DNA of 64,000 nt from the NCBI GenBank assembly GCA_044378055.1, contig JBILXY010000003.1, forward strand, positions 1 to 64,000, given 5' to 3'. Shown piece after piece: positions 50,542-60,374 of the stretch. A model generated the notes under the pieces. It searched no databases. It was not told where the DNA came from and was given only the letters and a program-made list of their open reading frames with translations. Every line of letters begins with the position of its first letter. Position 1 is the first letter of the stretch. Both the position numbers and the translations under genes were made by a program. The DNA is from JBILXY01 sp044378055 (GTDB lineage: Bacteria > Patescibacteriota > JACMRA01).

Positions 50542-51954
50542 ATGTCACAAATAAATTGGTTCAACTCTTTCATGGCTAGTGTATGTCTTTTTCTAGTCAT
50601 TAGTTTAAGCACCTCAGCTTTAATGAGTGCTAATTCTTCTTTAAGATTTATTGACGGAAGAATGGGACTTTTAGCCCAACCTATTACAGAAAGTGTGGCT
50701 TGGCTTGGCGATCAAGTTAAAAAAGGAATTATCCCATTTGAAAGTATTTCTGTTCAAGCCCAACAAGCTGTTTCTGTAGTATTTTCGATTGAAGAAGTGT
50801 TACAACAATTAATTGCCAGTGTAGTTCAAAGTATTTTAAACACCGTAATAGCCTTAATTCAGCAAGTGATAGATAAATTAAAAGACGGAATTAAACAAAT
50901 AGGTGGGGTTTTTGAAAAATTAAAGGAATTAGGAGCTGGTTTTATAAACTCCCTCCAATCGCTAGCGGCGGTAAAAGATATTCTTCCACAAATTTCAGAT
51001 GCGGCTTTTAGATTAGTACCAACTACAACCACAAGTTCTGGTGTAAATAATGCTATTCAAGCCGGAGTTGGAGTAGGAACAGTAACTGCTGCAACAGTTC
51101 AAAATGCAGTTTATACTGGATTAACCAATTTTGCTACATGCCAAACTATTCGCGATACCCAATTAGAGTTACCTGCCAATGAAAGAAGTTCTGTTCCAGA
51201 TCAATCTACCTGTGACGCTATTAAAACAGGTATAACCGATGTAAAAACTAAATCAGATTGTGGAGAATTTACAGGACCGCTTGCTGGACTTTTAGGTGTT
51301 GTAACCCCATGTCCTGTTGAGGTTGCTACTAAGGTTGATACCGAGGCTAAAAATGTTGCTGATAATGCAAAAAAGCTGGCTAAAACTAAAATTGACACTA
51401 ACCTTGCAAAAGCAACCGATGGTTGTAAATTTACTATCAATAAGTCAAGTCAGGTTTTCTCTGATGCGCTGGCAAAAACTAATACAGACAGTATTTTCAG
51501 TGTTCCAACAAACAATGGTAATTACGATTTTAGTAATTTGAAGTTTTCTCCAGCTGGTGGTGATTTAAAATTTGGTGTACCGGCTGCTCAGTTTACTGTA
51601 CCAAGCCCTAAGGAATGTGAATATTGGAGAAGTGGAGAACTTGCTACAACCTCTGCTGCCCTTGGTGCTGACAAATCTGTTCCAGATGTAAAAGATGGTG
51701 GATTGGGAGCAATATTCCAAGCTTTCCTACAAAAGATTCAACAAATTGTTACAGACTTTGTAAATGATATAGTTAAGTTTGCCCAAGACTTATTGAATCA
51801 ATTTGTAAATCTTATCACAAGTATTGCAGGTGGAATTCCTGTTCTAGGTCAGTACTTAAGTAGTATTACTGGAAGTTTAAGCAATGTTGGTGCCGGATTA
51901 AAAAACCTTGCTAACACAGGAGACTTTAGTCTTTTTGGAAATACTAACAAGTAA
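50542..51954 (+). CDS. Exported hypothetical protein with amphipathic helical repeats
   Basis: 470 residues. An N-terminal signal or anchor helix (about 9-30, Ala/Ser/Leu-rich) is followed by long stretches of Val/Ile/Gln/Ala-rich helices (about 75-160 and 395-445) that look like amphipathic or weakly membrane-associated helices. Between them is a middle section with eight cysteines spaced as in disulfide-bonded loops. No family was recognised. It is followed after 12 nt by a solute-binding protein gene and shares its promoter, so the pair may work together at the cell surface. The disulfides would suit the VKOR system of this organism. Confidence 0.6.
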   Translation: MSQINWFNSFMASVCLFLVISLSTSALMSANSSLRFIDGRMGLLAQPITESVAWLGDQVKKGIIPFESISVQAQQAVSVVFSIEEVLQQLIASVVQSILNTVIALIQQVIDKLKDGIKQIGGVFEKLKELGAGFINSLQSLAAVKDILPQISDAAFRLVPTTTTSSGVNNAIQAGVGVGTVTAATVQNAVYTGLTNFATCQTIRDTQLELPANERSSVPDQSTCDAIKTGITDVKTKSDCGEFTGPLAGLLGVVTPCPVEVATKVDTEAKNVADNAKKLAKTKIDTNLAKATDGCKFTINKSSQVFSDALAKTNTDSIFSVPTNNGNYDFSNLKFSPAGGDLKFGVPAAQFTVPSPKECEYWRSGELATTSAALGADKSVPDVKDGGLGAIFQAFLQKIQQIVTDFVNDIVKFAQDLLNQFVNLITSIAGGIPVLGQYLSSITGSLSNVGAGLKNLANTGDFSLFGNTNK

Positions 51955-51966
51955 GCAGAACATAAT

Positions 51967-53412
51967 ATGCAATTACCCTATTTTCTTCAAAACCGTAGAA
52001 ACCAAATAATAGTTGGTGTTGTAACTTTTATTATAATAACCATGATGGCAGTAATCTTGTGGCCAAGATCAGCAACACCATTACCAGTTGATACCACGCC
52101 AGTTTCTTTAACTTGGTGGAAACCTTTTTACGGAAATGAAACTTATAGCGACACTATTAATGACTTTAAGAAAATTTATCCCAATGTAAATATTCAGATT
52201 GTAACCCAGCAATATAATACAGAATATTATCAGAATTTAATCGCCGATATTGCGAAAAATGCAGGACCAGATATTTTCACTTTAAGAAATGATGATCTTC
52301 CAGCTTATAAGGAATACATGACCCCAATTCGTCAGTTTCAAGGTGCCCAGCTTGCTAAATACAAAACTGATTTTGCAGATTTAGTGGTTCGTGAAACCAT
52401 GGATAGAGATAAAGTTTTTGCAATTACTTCCTATGTGGATAATTTAGCTTTGTATTATAATAAAACTATTCTAGCTCAAAGCGGCGTTGCGATTGTGCCA
52501 AGCACTTGGGCCGAACTTGATGGTCAATTGAATAAAATTAATAAACGAAGTGCTACAGATTTAAACTTCACACAAAGTGCAATTTCTTTAGGAACAGGAG
52601 GAAGAAGTGCCGATGGAATTCCAAATATTAATCGTCTTCAAGATATTTTGCCGATGTTAATCTTTCAACAAGGTGGCCAACTTTTTGATTATCAACAGAA
52701 CAGATCTGTTTTTGGGAATAACAAAAATGCATCAGATGTAAATAGCGGTCTTTCCACAGGTCAAAATTTTAACACAGATACTTCCATTGATATAAATTCC
52801 CCTACTTATAAAGCAATGAAATTTTATGCAGATTTTGCTAATCCTCAAAGCAACAGATACAGTTGGAACAATGCCAGTCCAAACAATGTAGATGCTTTTG
52901 TTGAAGGGAAATTAGCATATATTTTGCATTATAGTTATTTCCAGGATACAATCGCCTCTAGAAATTCTAGATTGCAGTATGGTGTCGCCCCGATGCCACA
53001 ATTGGATACTAATTTTAAGAAAACTTATGGTTTCTATTTCATGGATGGAATAAATAGGAATTTAGAAACAGATCCTACAAAAGCTAAAAAGAGAGAGGCC
53101 TCTGAAAGATTCTTGTATTTCTTAAGTTTACCTGAACAACAAAGAAAATTTGTTACTAAAACAAGTCTTCCAGCCGCAAGAAAAGATATTGTGAATGAAC
53201 AATTAAATGGCGATGAAAAACTTAGGGTTTTCGCTGCAGGCAGTCTATTTAGTGATAATTATTACAAACCTGATGTTCAAGCCACAGAAAAGATTTGGAA
53301 TGATTTATTTGAAAGAGTTTGGTATGGCGGAGAAACCTTAGATTCAAGTTTAAAAAAGAGTATAATTCAATATAATACTTTGGTTATTAGTGGGCCTAAA
53401 TTACAAAACTAA
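51967..53412 (+). CDS. Extracellular solute-binding protein (family 1, sugar-type), membrane-anchored
   Basis: 481 residues. Instead of a lipobox it has an N-terminal membrane anchor (about 12-33), then the family 1 periplasmic-binding fold: Leu-Thr-Trp-Trp-Lys-Pro-Phe near 49, Asp-Ile-Phe-Thr-Leu near 105, Tyr-Tyr-Asn-Lys near 158, Pro-Ser-Thr-Trp-Ala-Glu-Leu near 173, and a C-terminal Leu-Pro-Ala-Ala-Arg-Lys segment typical of maltose-type binding proteins. Such proteins hand sugars to ABC permeases, but no permease or ATPase is nearby. It may serve as a binding or adhesion protein or work with distant transporter genes. Confidence 0.88.
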   Translation: MQLPYFLQNRRNQIIVGVVTFIIITMMAVILWPRSATPLPVDTTPVSLTWWKPFYGNETYSDTINDFKKIYPNVNIQIVTQQYNTEYYQNLIADIAKNAGPDIFTLRNDDLPAYKEYMTPIRQFQGAQLAKYKTDFADLVVRETMDRDKVFAITSYVDNLALYYNKTILAQSGVAIVPSTWAELDGQLNKINKRSATDLNFTQSAISLGTGGRSADGIPNINRLQDILPMLIFQQGGQLFDYQQNRSVFGNNKNASDVNSGLSTGQNFNTDTSIDINSPTYKAMKFYADFANPQSNRYSWNNASPNNVDAFVEGKLAYILHYSYFQDTIASRNSRLQYGVAPMPQLDTNFKKTYGFYFMDGINRNLETDPTKAKKREASERFLYFLSLPEQQRKFVTKTSLPAARKDIVNEQLNGDEKLRVFAAGSLFSDNYYKPDVQATEKIWNDLFERVWYGGETLDSSLKKSIIQYNTLVISGPKLQN

Positions 53413-53421
53413 ATTCTCCAC

Positions 53422-54528
53422 TCAGGGGACAGCTATACTGAACTGATTAAATCCAAGGTTTTCAACCAATCCTAATATTTCTAAGTAGCCGAGATCAGCG
53501 TTTAAAGTTTCCAAATTGAATTTTGTTATTTCTATAATTTGATCTAGGTTTAAAGAATTATTTTCCAAAGATTTTAAAAGTAAAGATTGGTTCGGAGTTA
53601 AATTATGTGCTTCGATTATTGTTTGAATATTATTTTTTGCAATAGGTTTAGCAACCAAATTAATACCCATACTTGAGAAAATTTCAATTGATGAAATTAA
53701 TGGCCAGGCCCCGTCTTGTAGAATTTGGTGATTGCCTAAATAACTATCTTCTAAAATTGAAGCTGGTGTAACAAGTAAATCCTTTCCCATATCTCTAGCA
53801 ATTTTGGCAGTTAGCAATGTTCCAGATTTCATTCCGGCCTGAACCACCCAGACTGTTTTAGATAAAGATACAATAAGTCTATTTCTTTGCGGAAATTGAA
53901 ATGGTAAAGCTGGCTTTCCAGGGAAGTATTCAGACAAAATTAAGCCGTCCTGTTCAAGAATTTTTTCAGCCATTTTCAAATGTTCATTAGGATAAATAGA
54001 ATTGGAATCTATTCCGCCACCTAAAACTGCGATGGTTTTACTTTGTGGGGTTTCTAAACTAAATTTATGACCAAGATAATCAACACCAAAGGCTAATCCC
54101 GAAACTACATTAACCGAACTTGCAAGAGCGGGAGGTAGGATTTTTTGCATAACTAGTTTTGAGTAATATGTTACTCTTCGTGACCCTATTACAGCTAAAT
54201 TAAAATTACTTTTGGTTAAACTAAAATTTCCTTTGTAATAAATAATTACAGGAGGAGAGCTTAATTCTTTAAAGCAAACGGGATAGTCTTGATTAATATA
54301 TGCCATCCACTGGATATTTAATAATTCAAGATATTCTAAAATTCTAAATTTTGCTATGTCATATTCCTCAGGCGTGATTAACTGAATATCTAGGTTTGGG
54401 CATTTTTTAAAACCATCTAGAAAGGCCAAACTTAAAAGTGAATACTGTTCCTTAATTTTTTTCCATTTTGCCCAACTAAAACCGTACTTAGCCGATAAAA
54501 CTAACCAATAAATTTCTTCTTCATCCAT
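53422..54528 (-). CDS. dprA: DNA processing protein DprA
   Basis: 368 residues: an N-terminal SAM-like helical region, the Rossmann core with Val-Ile-Gly-Ser-Arg-Arg-Val near 112, Val-Ser-Gly-Leu-Ala-Phe-Gly-Val-Asp near 142, Val-Leu-Gly-Gly-Gly-Ile-Asp near 168 and Phe-Pro-Gln-Arg-Asn-Arg near 208, and a C-terminal winged-helix-like DML1 domain. DprA loads RecA on incoming single-stranded DNA in natural transformation. It ends in TGA, which confirms UGA as a stop. Convergent with the solute-binding gene, 9 nt apart. mutM and ileS lie upstream on the same strand. Confidence 0.93.
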   Translation of the reverse strand: MDEEEIYWLVLSAKYGFSWAKWKKIKEQYSLLSLAFLDGFKKCPNLDIQLITPEEYDIAKFRILEYLELLNIQWMAYINQDYPVCFKELSSPPVIIYYKGNFSLTKSNFNLAVIGSRRVTYYSKLVMQKILPPALASSVNVVSGLAFGVDYLGHKFSLETPQSKTIAVLGGGIDSNSIYPNEHLKMAEKILEQDGLILSEYFPGKPALPFQFPQRNRLIVSLSKTVWVVQAGMKSGTLLTAKIARDMGKDLLVTPASILEDSYLGNHQILQDGAWPLISSIEIFSSMGINLVAKPIAKNNIQTIIEAHNLTPNQSLLLKSLENNSLNLDQIIEITKFNLETLNADLGYLEILGLVENLGFNQFSIAVP

Positions 54529-54647
54529 TCCTTAAAGTTGGAATTATTTTACATCATTGACCAAAAAAAATATGCCCACAGATTGGACTATGAATTATTT
54601 GAGAGTATGGGTATCCAAATTTGTCCTAGAAATATAATTTCCAGCGA

Positions 54648-55550
54648 TTAAACTTGGCACACTTTGCAAAACACCGTAGTTCTTCCAGCTAATTTCTGAC
54701 TTTCCAGAATTGTTCCACAAACTAAACATTGCTTTCCCCCTCTATTGTAAACCTTATGTTGTTTGGCGTAATTACCCTTGGTTCCATCGCCTAATAAATA
54801 ATTGGCTACCGAAGAACCTCCGGCTTCTACAGCTAGATCCATAATTTTTAAAGTTGAATAGTACATCTTCGTTAATTCAGACAAGCTGAGTGTCTCTGCA
54901 GACCTTGTGGGCAGTATTTTAGAATCAAAGCAGACTTCATCACAATATATATTTCCAAGGCCTACAACAACTTCCTGTGACAGCAAAAGCGATTTTAAAT
55001 TACCTTTCCTACCTTTCATGGCTTTTTTGAAATAATCCAAACTAAAGCTTTCTGAAAAAGGTTCAACTCCAAGTTTATCAAAATGGTTTTCAGCATCTAA
55101 ACTTTGTTGGTCAGAGAAATACAACACATAGCTAAACATTCTTGTATCATTAAAATACAATGTACCTTGTTCCAATTCAAAAATTATATGAGAGTGCTTA
55201 TTTGGTACTTCCACTTCAGAAAGGGCAATGGGATGTCCACCATGAACACCAGCCTCTTCAGGGTTTTTACTTTTATAAACTAATTGCCCTGTCATTTTTA
55301 AGTGAATTAAAATAATTTTCCCAGAAAGAGTTGTAAGAATAAGATTTTTTGCCCTTCGTTCCAGACTTTTAATATATTCATTTTCCAGTTCGGAAATAAA
55401 CTGATTAACTTTAGTTTCAGACTCTACTCTTTTAGTTCCCTTATCGCTTACCAATTTTGGTTTTGTAACAGTAATTTTTATAATTTTTTGCCCAAGAATG
55501 AAGGGTATTAAGCTTTTTCGTAAACTTTCAACTTCTGGTAATTCAGGCAT
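54648..55550 (-). CDS. mutM: Formamidopyrimidine-DNA glycosylase (Fpg/MutM)
   Basis: 300 residues. It begins Met-Pro-Glu-Leu-Pro-Glu-Val, where Pro1 (after Met removal) is the nucleophile and Glu2 the acid. A helix-two-turn-helix and the C-terminal zinc finger with two Cys-x2-Cys pairs follow, separated by about 16 residues and including the Ala-Gly-Arg-Thr-Thr loop that contacts DNA. Fpg removes 8-oxoguanine and ring-opened purines with AP-lyase activity. An extra segment at about 95-115 makes it slightly longer than the family's 270 or so. TTGTTT with a 17-nt spacer and TAAATT precede the ATG by 18 nt. It follows ileS on the same strand. Confidence 0.95.
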   Translation of the reverse strand: MPELPEVESLRKSLIPFILGQKIIKITVTKPKLVSDKGTKRVESETKVNQFISELENEYIKSLERRAKNLILTTLSGKIILIHLKMTGQLVYKSKNPEEAGVHGGHPIALSEVEVPNKHSHIIFELEQGTLYFNDTRMFSYVLYFSDQQSLDAENHFDKLGVEPFSESFSLDYFKKAMKGRKGNLKSLLLSQEVVVGLGNIYCDEVCFDSKILPTRSAETLSLSELTKMYYSTLKIMDLAVEAGGSSVANYLLGDGTKGNYAKQHKVYNRGGKQCLVCGTILESQKLAGRTTVFCKVCQV

Positions 55551-55586
55551 AATGTTGTATATTTCAATTTATAATTGGTGACTATA

Positions 55587-58500
55587 CTAAACAAGTCTGA
55601 TGGAATTAATTTTTACCAACTCTTTAACTTCAATTAACTTTGGTTCTTTAGTATCTGGTAATTCATCCAGCCATCTTATTTCCACGCAAAGTTTAGTCCA
55701 ATCAACTTGTTTCAAAACTTTTTGTAGAATCTTTTCGTCTTTAATTTCGTTAATTTTCCAACCAAATGTAACCATTTCACCTGCTACCATTCCTTGTTGT
55801 TTTCTAGACTCTTGTACTGCTCTTTCAAAATCTCTTGTGAAACCCAATACTGCCAAGTCTTCGTCAATCACCATATCAATTTTTATTACACCAAAATTAC
55901 TGGCAAATTCGAAAATCTGTCCTTCTGTTTTTGATAAATCTTTATGCATCAAATTGCATTCAGAAAGAAAAATATCTAGCAGTAAATCATCTTCCAATTT
56001 AAACTGGGTTAAGTCTGCATACAAGGTTTGCCTCAGCCTAATATCGTTAGTTTTCCTAGCCGAGTGAACGATACTAACCAGCTCTCTCATTTCTTGCATT
56101 TTCACCAATAAGTTTTGCTGCTTAGCATTAATTTGGCTAACAGTTTCAATATCAGTTAAATGAACAGATTCTGGATCTGAATTAAGTTTAACAACGCTCC
56201 ACAATTTTTCGCTATTAAAAGGTTGTAAACTTGCTGTGTATATTGCAAATAACCTAGTGGTTTGGCGAAGTGTCTCGGCGGTTTCAGCAGCGTATTCAGA
56301 AGTTAGTAAATCTTTGCTTCTTCTAACATACCAAGTTGACCAATTATCAATGTAAGGAAGAATTAACCTAGCAGCCTCCATTAGATTATAATTTTCCATG
56401 TGTTGATCGATTTTACTAATGTAATCTTGTGTATATGCTTGCCACCATTTATTCAAAGGATGTTGGAAAGTTTTAATTTCTTTCTTTGGGAAGCCTTGCA
56501 ATACCTGATAAATATATTTAGATATATTGCTTATCATCAAAGATGAAGACCTGAAATAAGATTGCATTTCTTTTTCGGTCAAAGTTAAAGATTCGCCTTC
56601 AAAAAATGGGCTGGATAGGAACATTAACCTAATTGCATCGGAACCAAATTTGCCAAAATACTCATCGATGGAAAGATAGTTTTTCTTGCTTTTACTCATT
56701 TTCTTACCATCAGTTCCAAGCAAAGTACCATGAACCTGAACATTCTTAAATGCTGGTTTTCCAAAAATAGCCGTAGCTAAAACATGTAAGGCATGGAACC
56801 AACCGCGAACTTGACCTTCGTATTCCACAATATAATCGGCTGGCATAGATTTTTCTACCATTTCCTTATTTTCAAAAGGATAGTGAAAACTAGCCCAAGG
56901 CATTGATCCGCTATCAACCCAACCATCCATAACTTCTGGTATTCTGTTATACAAATTCCCCAGCTCATCTTTTAAAACGATATTATCAATGTGCGGCCTG
57001 TGCAGATCTAACATGGTTACAGGGCCATAATCGGCTAGACCATCGATGTCTTCTTTCAATTTTTTATAGAAGTAAAATACCTTGGTTGTTTTCTTGCTGG
57101 CTGGGTTTAAACTTAATAACCAAGTAGTCCACATTTGCTGTTCTTCTGGGTGAAGTTGCAGCTGAACTGTTTCGTATTTTTCAAACAAATCTAAAACTTC
57201 ATCTAAAATTTTCTGAGCAAATTCGGCAAATTTATTTATTTCTAAATCTTTACCTTTTCTCATCTCGCTGATGTTTTTTGATCTGAATTGGGTAGCGCTG
57301 ATTCCTAATGGCAATTTTGACTGAGCATCGGTAATAATTACAGACTTACCTTCCTCATAAAATTCTGGGTTTAAATCCAGTGTGTTCATTAATCTATAAA
57401 TAGGATTTACAGATAAACTTCTCAGTTTTTCAATGCTATCTATAAATATTGTTTTAGATTGATCAGCAGTTTGCCAAATTGGAATTGGTGTTCCCCAGAA
57501 TCTTGTTCTAGAAATACACCAGTTTGGAGCAGTCTCTAAGCCTAGACCAAACCGGCCGTCTTTTAAATGGGATGGATACCAATTAATTTCTTGGTTTAAT
57601 TCTAAACTTTTATCCAAAAACCTAGTTTCACCGATATACCAATTTTCCTTGGCACAATAATAAACAGGTTGATTATTTCGGTTATAAACTGGATATTTAT
57701 GGGAAATCTTAACCGAGCCAAAAACTAAATTCTTCTGTTCCAAAATACTTACAATAATTGGGTTTGCTGAAGTAAATAGTTTTCCAAAGGCTGGCTTTAA
57801 TTCTGGGGACAGAGTTTCGGAGACTTCTCCAAAATCGTTTAAAGAAAAGAAAAATGGTAAACTAAATTCTTTTCCTAATTTAAAATCATCAGGGCCATAA
57901 ACCGGAGCAATATGCACGATACCAGTTCCATCTTCGCTACTTACAAAATCGGCTGGATATACTTTAAATACACTTGCTTGTTCTTCATAAGAATCTATTT
58001 TAGGTGTCTGTGAAAATAATGGTGTATATTCTAAACCGACTAGATCTTGGCCTTTCAATGAAACTAATTTAACTAAATCGACTCCTAATTTTTGGAAATA
58101 AGCGCTGCTGTCGGTGATATTTTCTAATTGCTTGGATAGGTTAGGAGAATTCAAAATGTAATCTTTAAAATGCAAAGATAGAATTGGAACTACTCTGTCT
58201 TCGGCCAAAATTACAAGCTCTGAAGTGTTAGGTAAATAATAAACAGAATATTCAATATCTGGGCCAACGGCTAAAGCAGTATTGGCAGGGATACTCCAAG
58301 GGGTGGTAGTCCAAGCTAATAAATTCAAGGAATAATCTTTTTCCAAAATCAATTTAATTTTATCTAAAGTATCAACATTCTGGTAGATTACTTCAAGCTG
58401 TTCTTTTAAATGATCTAGTTCGCTTTGGGTTTGAAGATCATTTTCTGAATTAGTCCAATCTAGTCCAAGCAGTTCAGGCCTGCCGCTTTTTAATAAATCT

Positions 58501-59264
58501 TGCAAAGAAATTTTTCTGGTTTTTTCATCAAGTTTTTCTAGAATTTGAATTCTTTTTTCAACATCAACTTTATACCTTAATTGTTCAGAATAACTAAATA
58601 CTATTTCTTCGGAAATTTTAGAATATAATTTTTTAGCTTGAACTGGCAACACCCCAAATCTAATTACAGGTGTTTCAATAGTTTCTTCAGCATATTTAAT
58701 ATCATCATTAATTTCGAACTGAGAAAGGGTTGTACCCATTGAAGGAACATAAATGCTAGAACGATAATCCTTATACAATAAATTCTTATTCCACAATTGC
58801 CCTAAACCCCACCAAACAGATTCCATATAATCGTTGTCCATGGTTCTGTATTGATCGTCCATGTCCACCCATCTTCCACTTCTTGCAACACCAGACCTCC
58901 ACTCGTCATCTTTTTGACTTACATTATCTCTACAATATTTATTAAAAACTTCAATTCCAATTTCAGACTCAATTCTTCTTCTATCGGAAACGCCAAGTTC
59001 TTTTTGAACAAAATTTTCCACTGGCAAACCATGACAGTCCCAGCCCCATCTACGAACTGCATATTTACCCTTCTGAGTCCAGTATCGTGGCACTGTATCT
59101 TTTGGATAAGCTGTAGAAACATGTCCAAGATGAATATCCCCACTTGGGAAAGGTGGGCCATCAAGGAATGTAAATTTTTCCTTACCTATTCGGTTATCTA
59201 AACTTTTTTGAAAAGTTTTATGGTTTTTCCAAAATTCCAAAACATCTAGTTCAGTTGATAGCAT
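55587..59264 (-). CDS. ileS: Isoleucine-tRNA ligase
   Basis: 1225 residues, class Ia synthetase. HIGH motif His-Leu-Gly-His at 45-48, KMSKS at 855-859, an editing (CP1) domain with Trp-Thr-Thr-Thr-Pro-Trp near 318-323, and a C-terminal helical anticodon-binding domain. The protein is longer than the usual 930-1050 residues because of two insertions: about 205-310 at the entry of the editing domain and about 620-750 before Asp-Leu-His-Arg-Pro-His-Ile-Asp. Domain order matches the eukaryotic/archaeal-like IleRS type common in some bacteria. The inserted segments are Lys/Glu/Leu-rich helices. TTGACA with an 18-nt spacer lies upstream. Confidence 0.96.
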   Translation of the reverse strand: MLSTELDVLEFWKNHKTFQKSLDNRIGKEKFTFLDGPPFPSGDIHLGHVSTAYPKDTVPRYWTQKGKYAVRRWGWDCHGLPVENFVQKELGVSDRRRIESEIGIEVFNKYCRDNVSQKDDEWRSGVARSGRWVDMDDQYRTMDNDYMESVWWGLGQLWNKNLLYKDYRSSIYVPSMGTTLSQFEINDDIKYAEETIETPVIRFGVLPVQAKKLYSKISEEIVFSYSEQLRYKVDVEKRIQILEKLDEKTRKISLQDLLKSGRPELLGLDWTNSENDLQTQSELDHLKEQLEVIYQNVDTLDKIKLILEKDYSLNLLAWTTTPWSIPANTALAVGPDIEYSVYYLPNTSELVILAEDRVVPILSLHFKDYILNSPNLSKQLENITDSSAYFQKLGVDLVKLVSLKGQDLVGLEYTPLFSQTPKIDSYEEQASVFKVYPADFVSSEDGTGIVHIAPVYGPDDFKLGKEFSLPFFFSLNDFGEVSETLSPELKPAFGKLFTSANPIIVSILEQKNLVFGSVKISHKYPVYNRNNQPVYYCAKENWYIGETRFLDKSLELNQEINWYPSHLKDGRFGLGLETAPNWCISRTRFWGTPIPIWQTADQSKTIFIDSIEKLRSLSVNPIYRLMNTLDLNPEFYEEGKSVIITDAQSKLPLGISATQFRSKNISEMRKGKDLEINKFAEFAQKILDEVLDLFEKYETVQLQLHPEEQQMWTTWLLSLNPASKKTTKVFYFYKKLKEDIDGLADYGPVTMLDLHRPHIDNIVLKDELGNLYNRIPEVMDGWVDSGSMPWASFHYPFENKEMVEKSMPADYIVEYEGQVRGWFHALHVLATAIFGKPAFKNVQVHGTLLGTDGKKMSKSKKNYLSIDEYFGKFGSDAIRLMFLSSPFFEGESLTLTEKEMQSYFRSSSLMISNISKYIYQVLQGFPKKEIKTFQHPLNKWWQAYTQDYISKIDQHMENYNLMEAARLILPYIDNWSTWYVRRSKDLLTSEYAAETAETLRQTTRLFAIYTASLQPFNSEKLWSVVKLNSDPESVHLTDIETVSQINAKQQNLLVKMQEMRELVSIVHSARKTNDIRLRQTLYADLTQFKLEDDLLLDIFLSECNLMHKDLSKTEGQIFEFASNFGVIKIDMVIDEDLAVLGFTRDFERAVQESRKQQGMVAGEMVTFGWKINEIKDEKILQKVLKQVDWTKLCVEIRWLDELPDTKEPKLIEVKELVKINSIRLV

Positions 59265-59314
59265 ACTTTATTGTCTAAATTTGCTTGTAGATAAGACAAC
59301 TGTCAAGAAAAATA

Positions 59315-59932
59315 TTATAAATCTTTAGAATCTTCTTCTACTTCTAAACCACCTTTAATTGAAATTGCTATTGGCAATATAAATCCTGCTAATATTATTC
59401 CTAGGTAAGGGTTAATTAATAAAATAACCAGCTCAATCACGGCCATGCTAATTCTAATTTTAACAAAGGCAGTACTTTTATCCCATGTTTGTTTATCCAA
59501 AAGTAAAGATCCAACCGTTGTCATTAAAACTAAAATTAAAGCGATGAATGAAGGTGTGTCACTTTGATTGTTTTCAGCTCTTAAAACAAAGTCGTTGAAG
59601 AATAAACCAAATAGTAAATTGGAAAGGAAAATTCCAACCAAACTTAAATAGAATAGATATTCCGGTTCAGGATCTGGATCGTTAAGTAAAAATACTACTC
59701 CAATTCTTAAACTGGTTAATAAACCCCAAACTGAAAAAAAGATACCAACAATAATATTTTGCACTTGATTAGTTATCCAGAATTCTTTACATGTATCGGC
59801 TTTACACAAAGAAAGGTAGAAAAACCAAAAAATAACCACAAAAAATATGGCAGTAAATAACACTTCCAACCATTTTAGCACATCTTGCCAAAATAAGGCT
59901 TGTTTAAATTGTTTAGTTCCTTTGGTTAACAC
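59315..59932 (-). CDS. Hypothetical integral membrane protein
   Basis: 205 residues from a GTG start at 59932, with about six hydrophobic helices and few polar loops. Two cysteines lie in the first outside loop (Cys-Lys-Ala-Asp-Thr-Cys), and an acidic tail ends in Glu-Glu-Asp-Ser-Lys-Asp-Leu. A TTGACA stands 40 nt upstream with AT-rich sequence between, so it probably has its own promoter rather than being the end of the ribosomal operon. No family was recognised. Confidence 0.6.
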   Translation of the reverse strand: MLTKGTKQFKQALFWQDVLKWLEVLFTAIFFVVIFWFFYLSLCKADTCKEFWITNQVQNIIVGIFFSVWGLLTSLRIGVVFLLNDPDPEPEYLFYLSLVGIFLSNLLFGLFFNDFVLRAENNQSDTPSFIALILVLMTTVGSLLLDKQTWDKSTAFVKIRISMAVIELVILLINPYLGIILAGFILPIAISIKGGLEVEEDSKDL

Positions 59933-59981
59933 AAAATTTTTATAATATATTTGTTATCAATCAAACGCGGTTGTCAAGAAA

Positions 59982-60371
59982 CTAGTTAATAATAAATTCG
60001 TCTAAATCAGAATCAATTTTATCTTCAGTCTTTGAAACGGTTGGATTAGAAGTTTCAACAACTGGATTTATCTCGGTTGAAGGGTTCTTAAGTGCAGAAT
60101 ATTTTAAAGATCCGTCAGGTTCTAAAAATTGAACGCGAATATTCATGTCGTTTGCTTTCCCAACCGCTCTTAAAATTGTTTTAATAGAATTGGCCATTAC
60201 ACCATTTCTGCCAATTAAAATCCCCATATCTTTAGGATCAACTCTTACCGATAAAAGTACACCTTGTTCATCAAGAGTTCTCTCAATCTCGATAAGCTCT
60301 GGTGCGGTGACCAAGTGCTTCAAGATGTAAGTTAAGGTTTGAATATCAATGGTTTGATTTTCATCGGTCAT
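59982..60371 (-). CDS. khpA: KH-domain RNA-binding protein (KhpA-like) with acidic tail
   Basis: 129 residues. The KH domain occupies about 25-85 with the signature Ile-Leu-Ile-Gly-Arg-Asn-Gly near 51-57, which binds single-stranded RNA. KhpA normally is about 75-80 residues; this one carries an extra Pro/Ser/Thr/Asp-rich acidic tail (about 90-129), probably disordered. It starts 3 nt after rpsP, the conserved rpsP-khpA pairing seen in many bacteria, and is the last gene of the operon. KhpA works with KhpB on small RNAs and cell-division mRNAs in Gram-positive bacteria. khpB is not in the window. Confidence 0.88.
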   Translation of the reverse strand: MTDENQTIDIQTLTYILKHLVTAPELIEIERTLDEQGVLLSVRVDPKDMGILIGRNGVMANSIKTILRAVGKANDMNIRVQFLEPDGSLKYSALKNPSTEINPVVETSNPTVSKTEDKIDSDLDEFIIN

Positions 60372-60374
60372 ATT

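Noticed and set aside
55600..59201. Plus-strand frames opposite ileS (for example 55600-56067 and 58851-59201)
   Set aside because: They are shadow frames over a clear synthetase gene, with Ser/Lys-rich nonsense composition.
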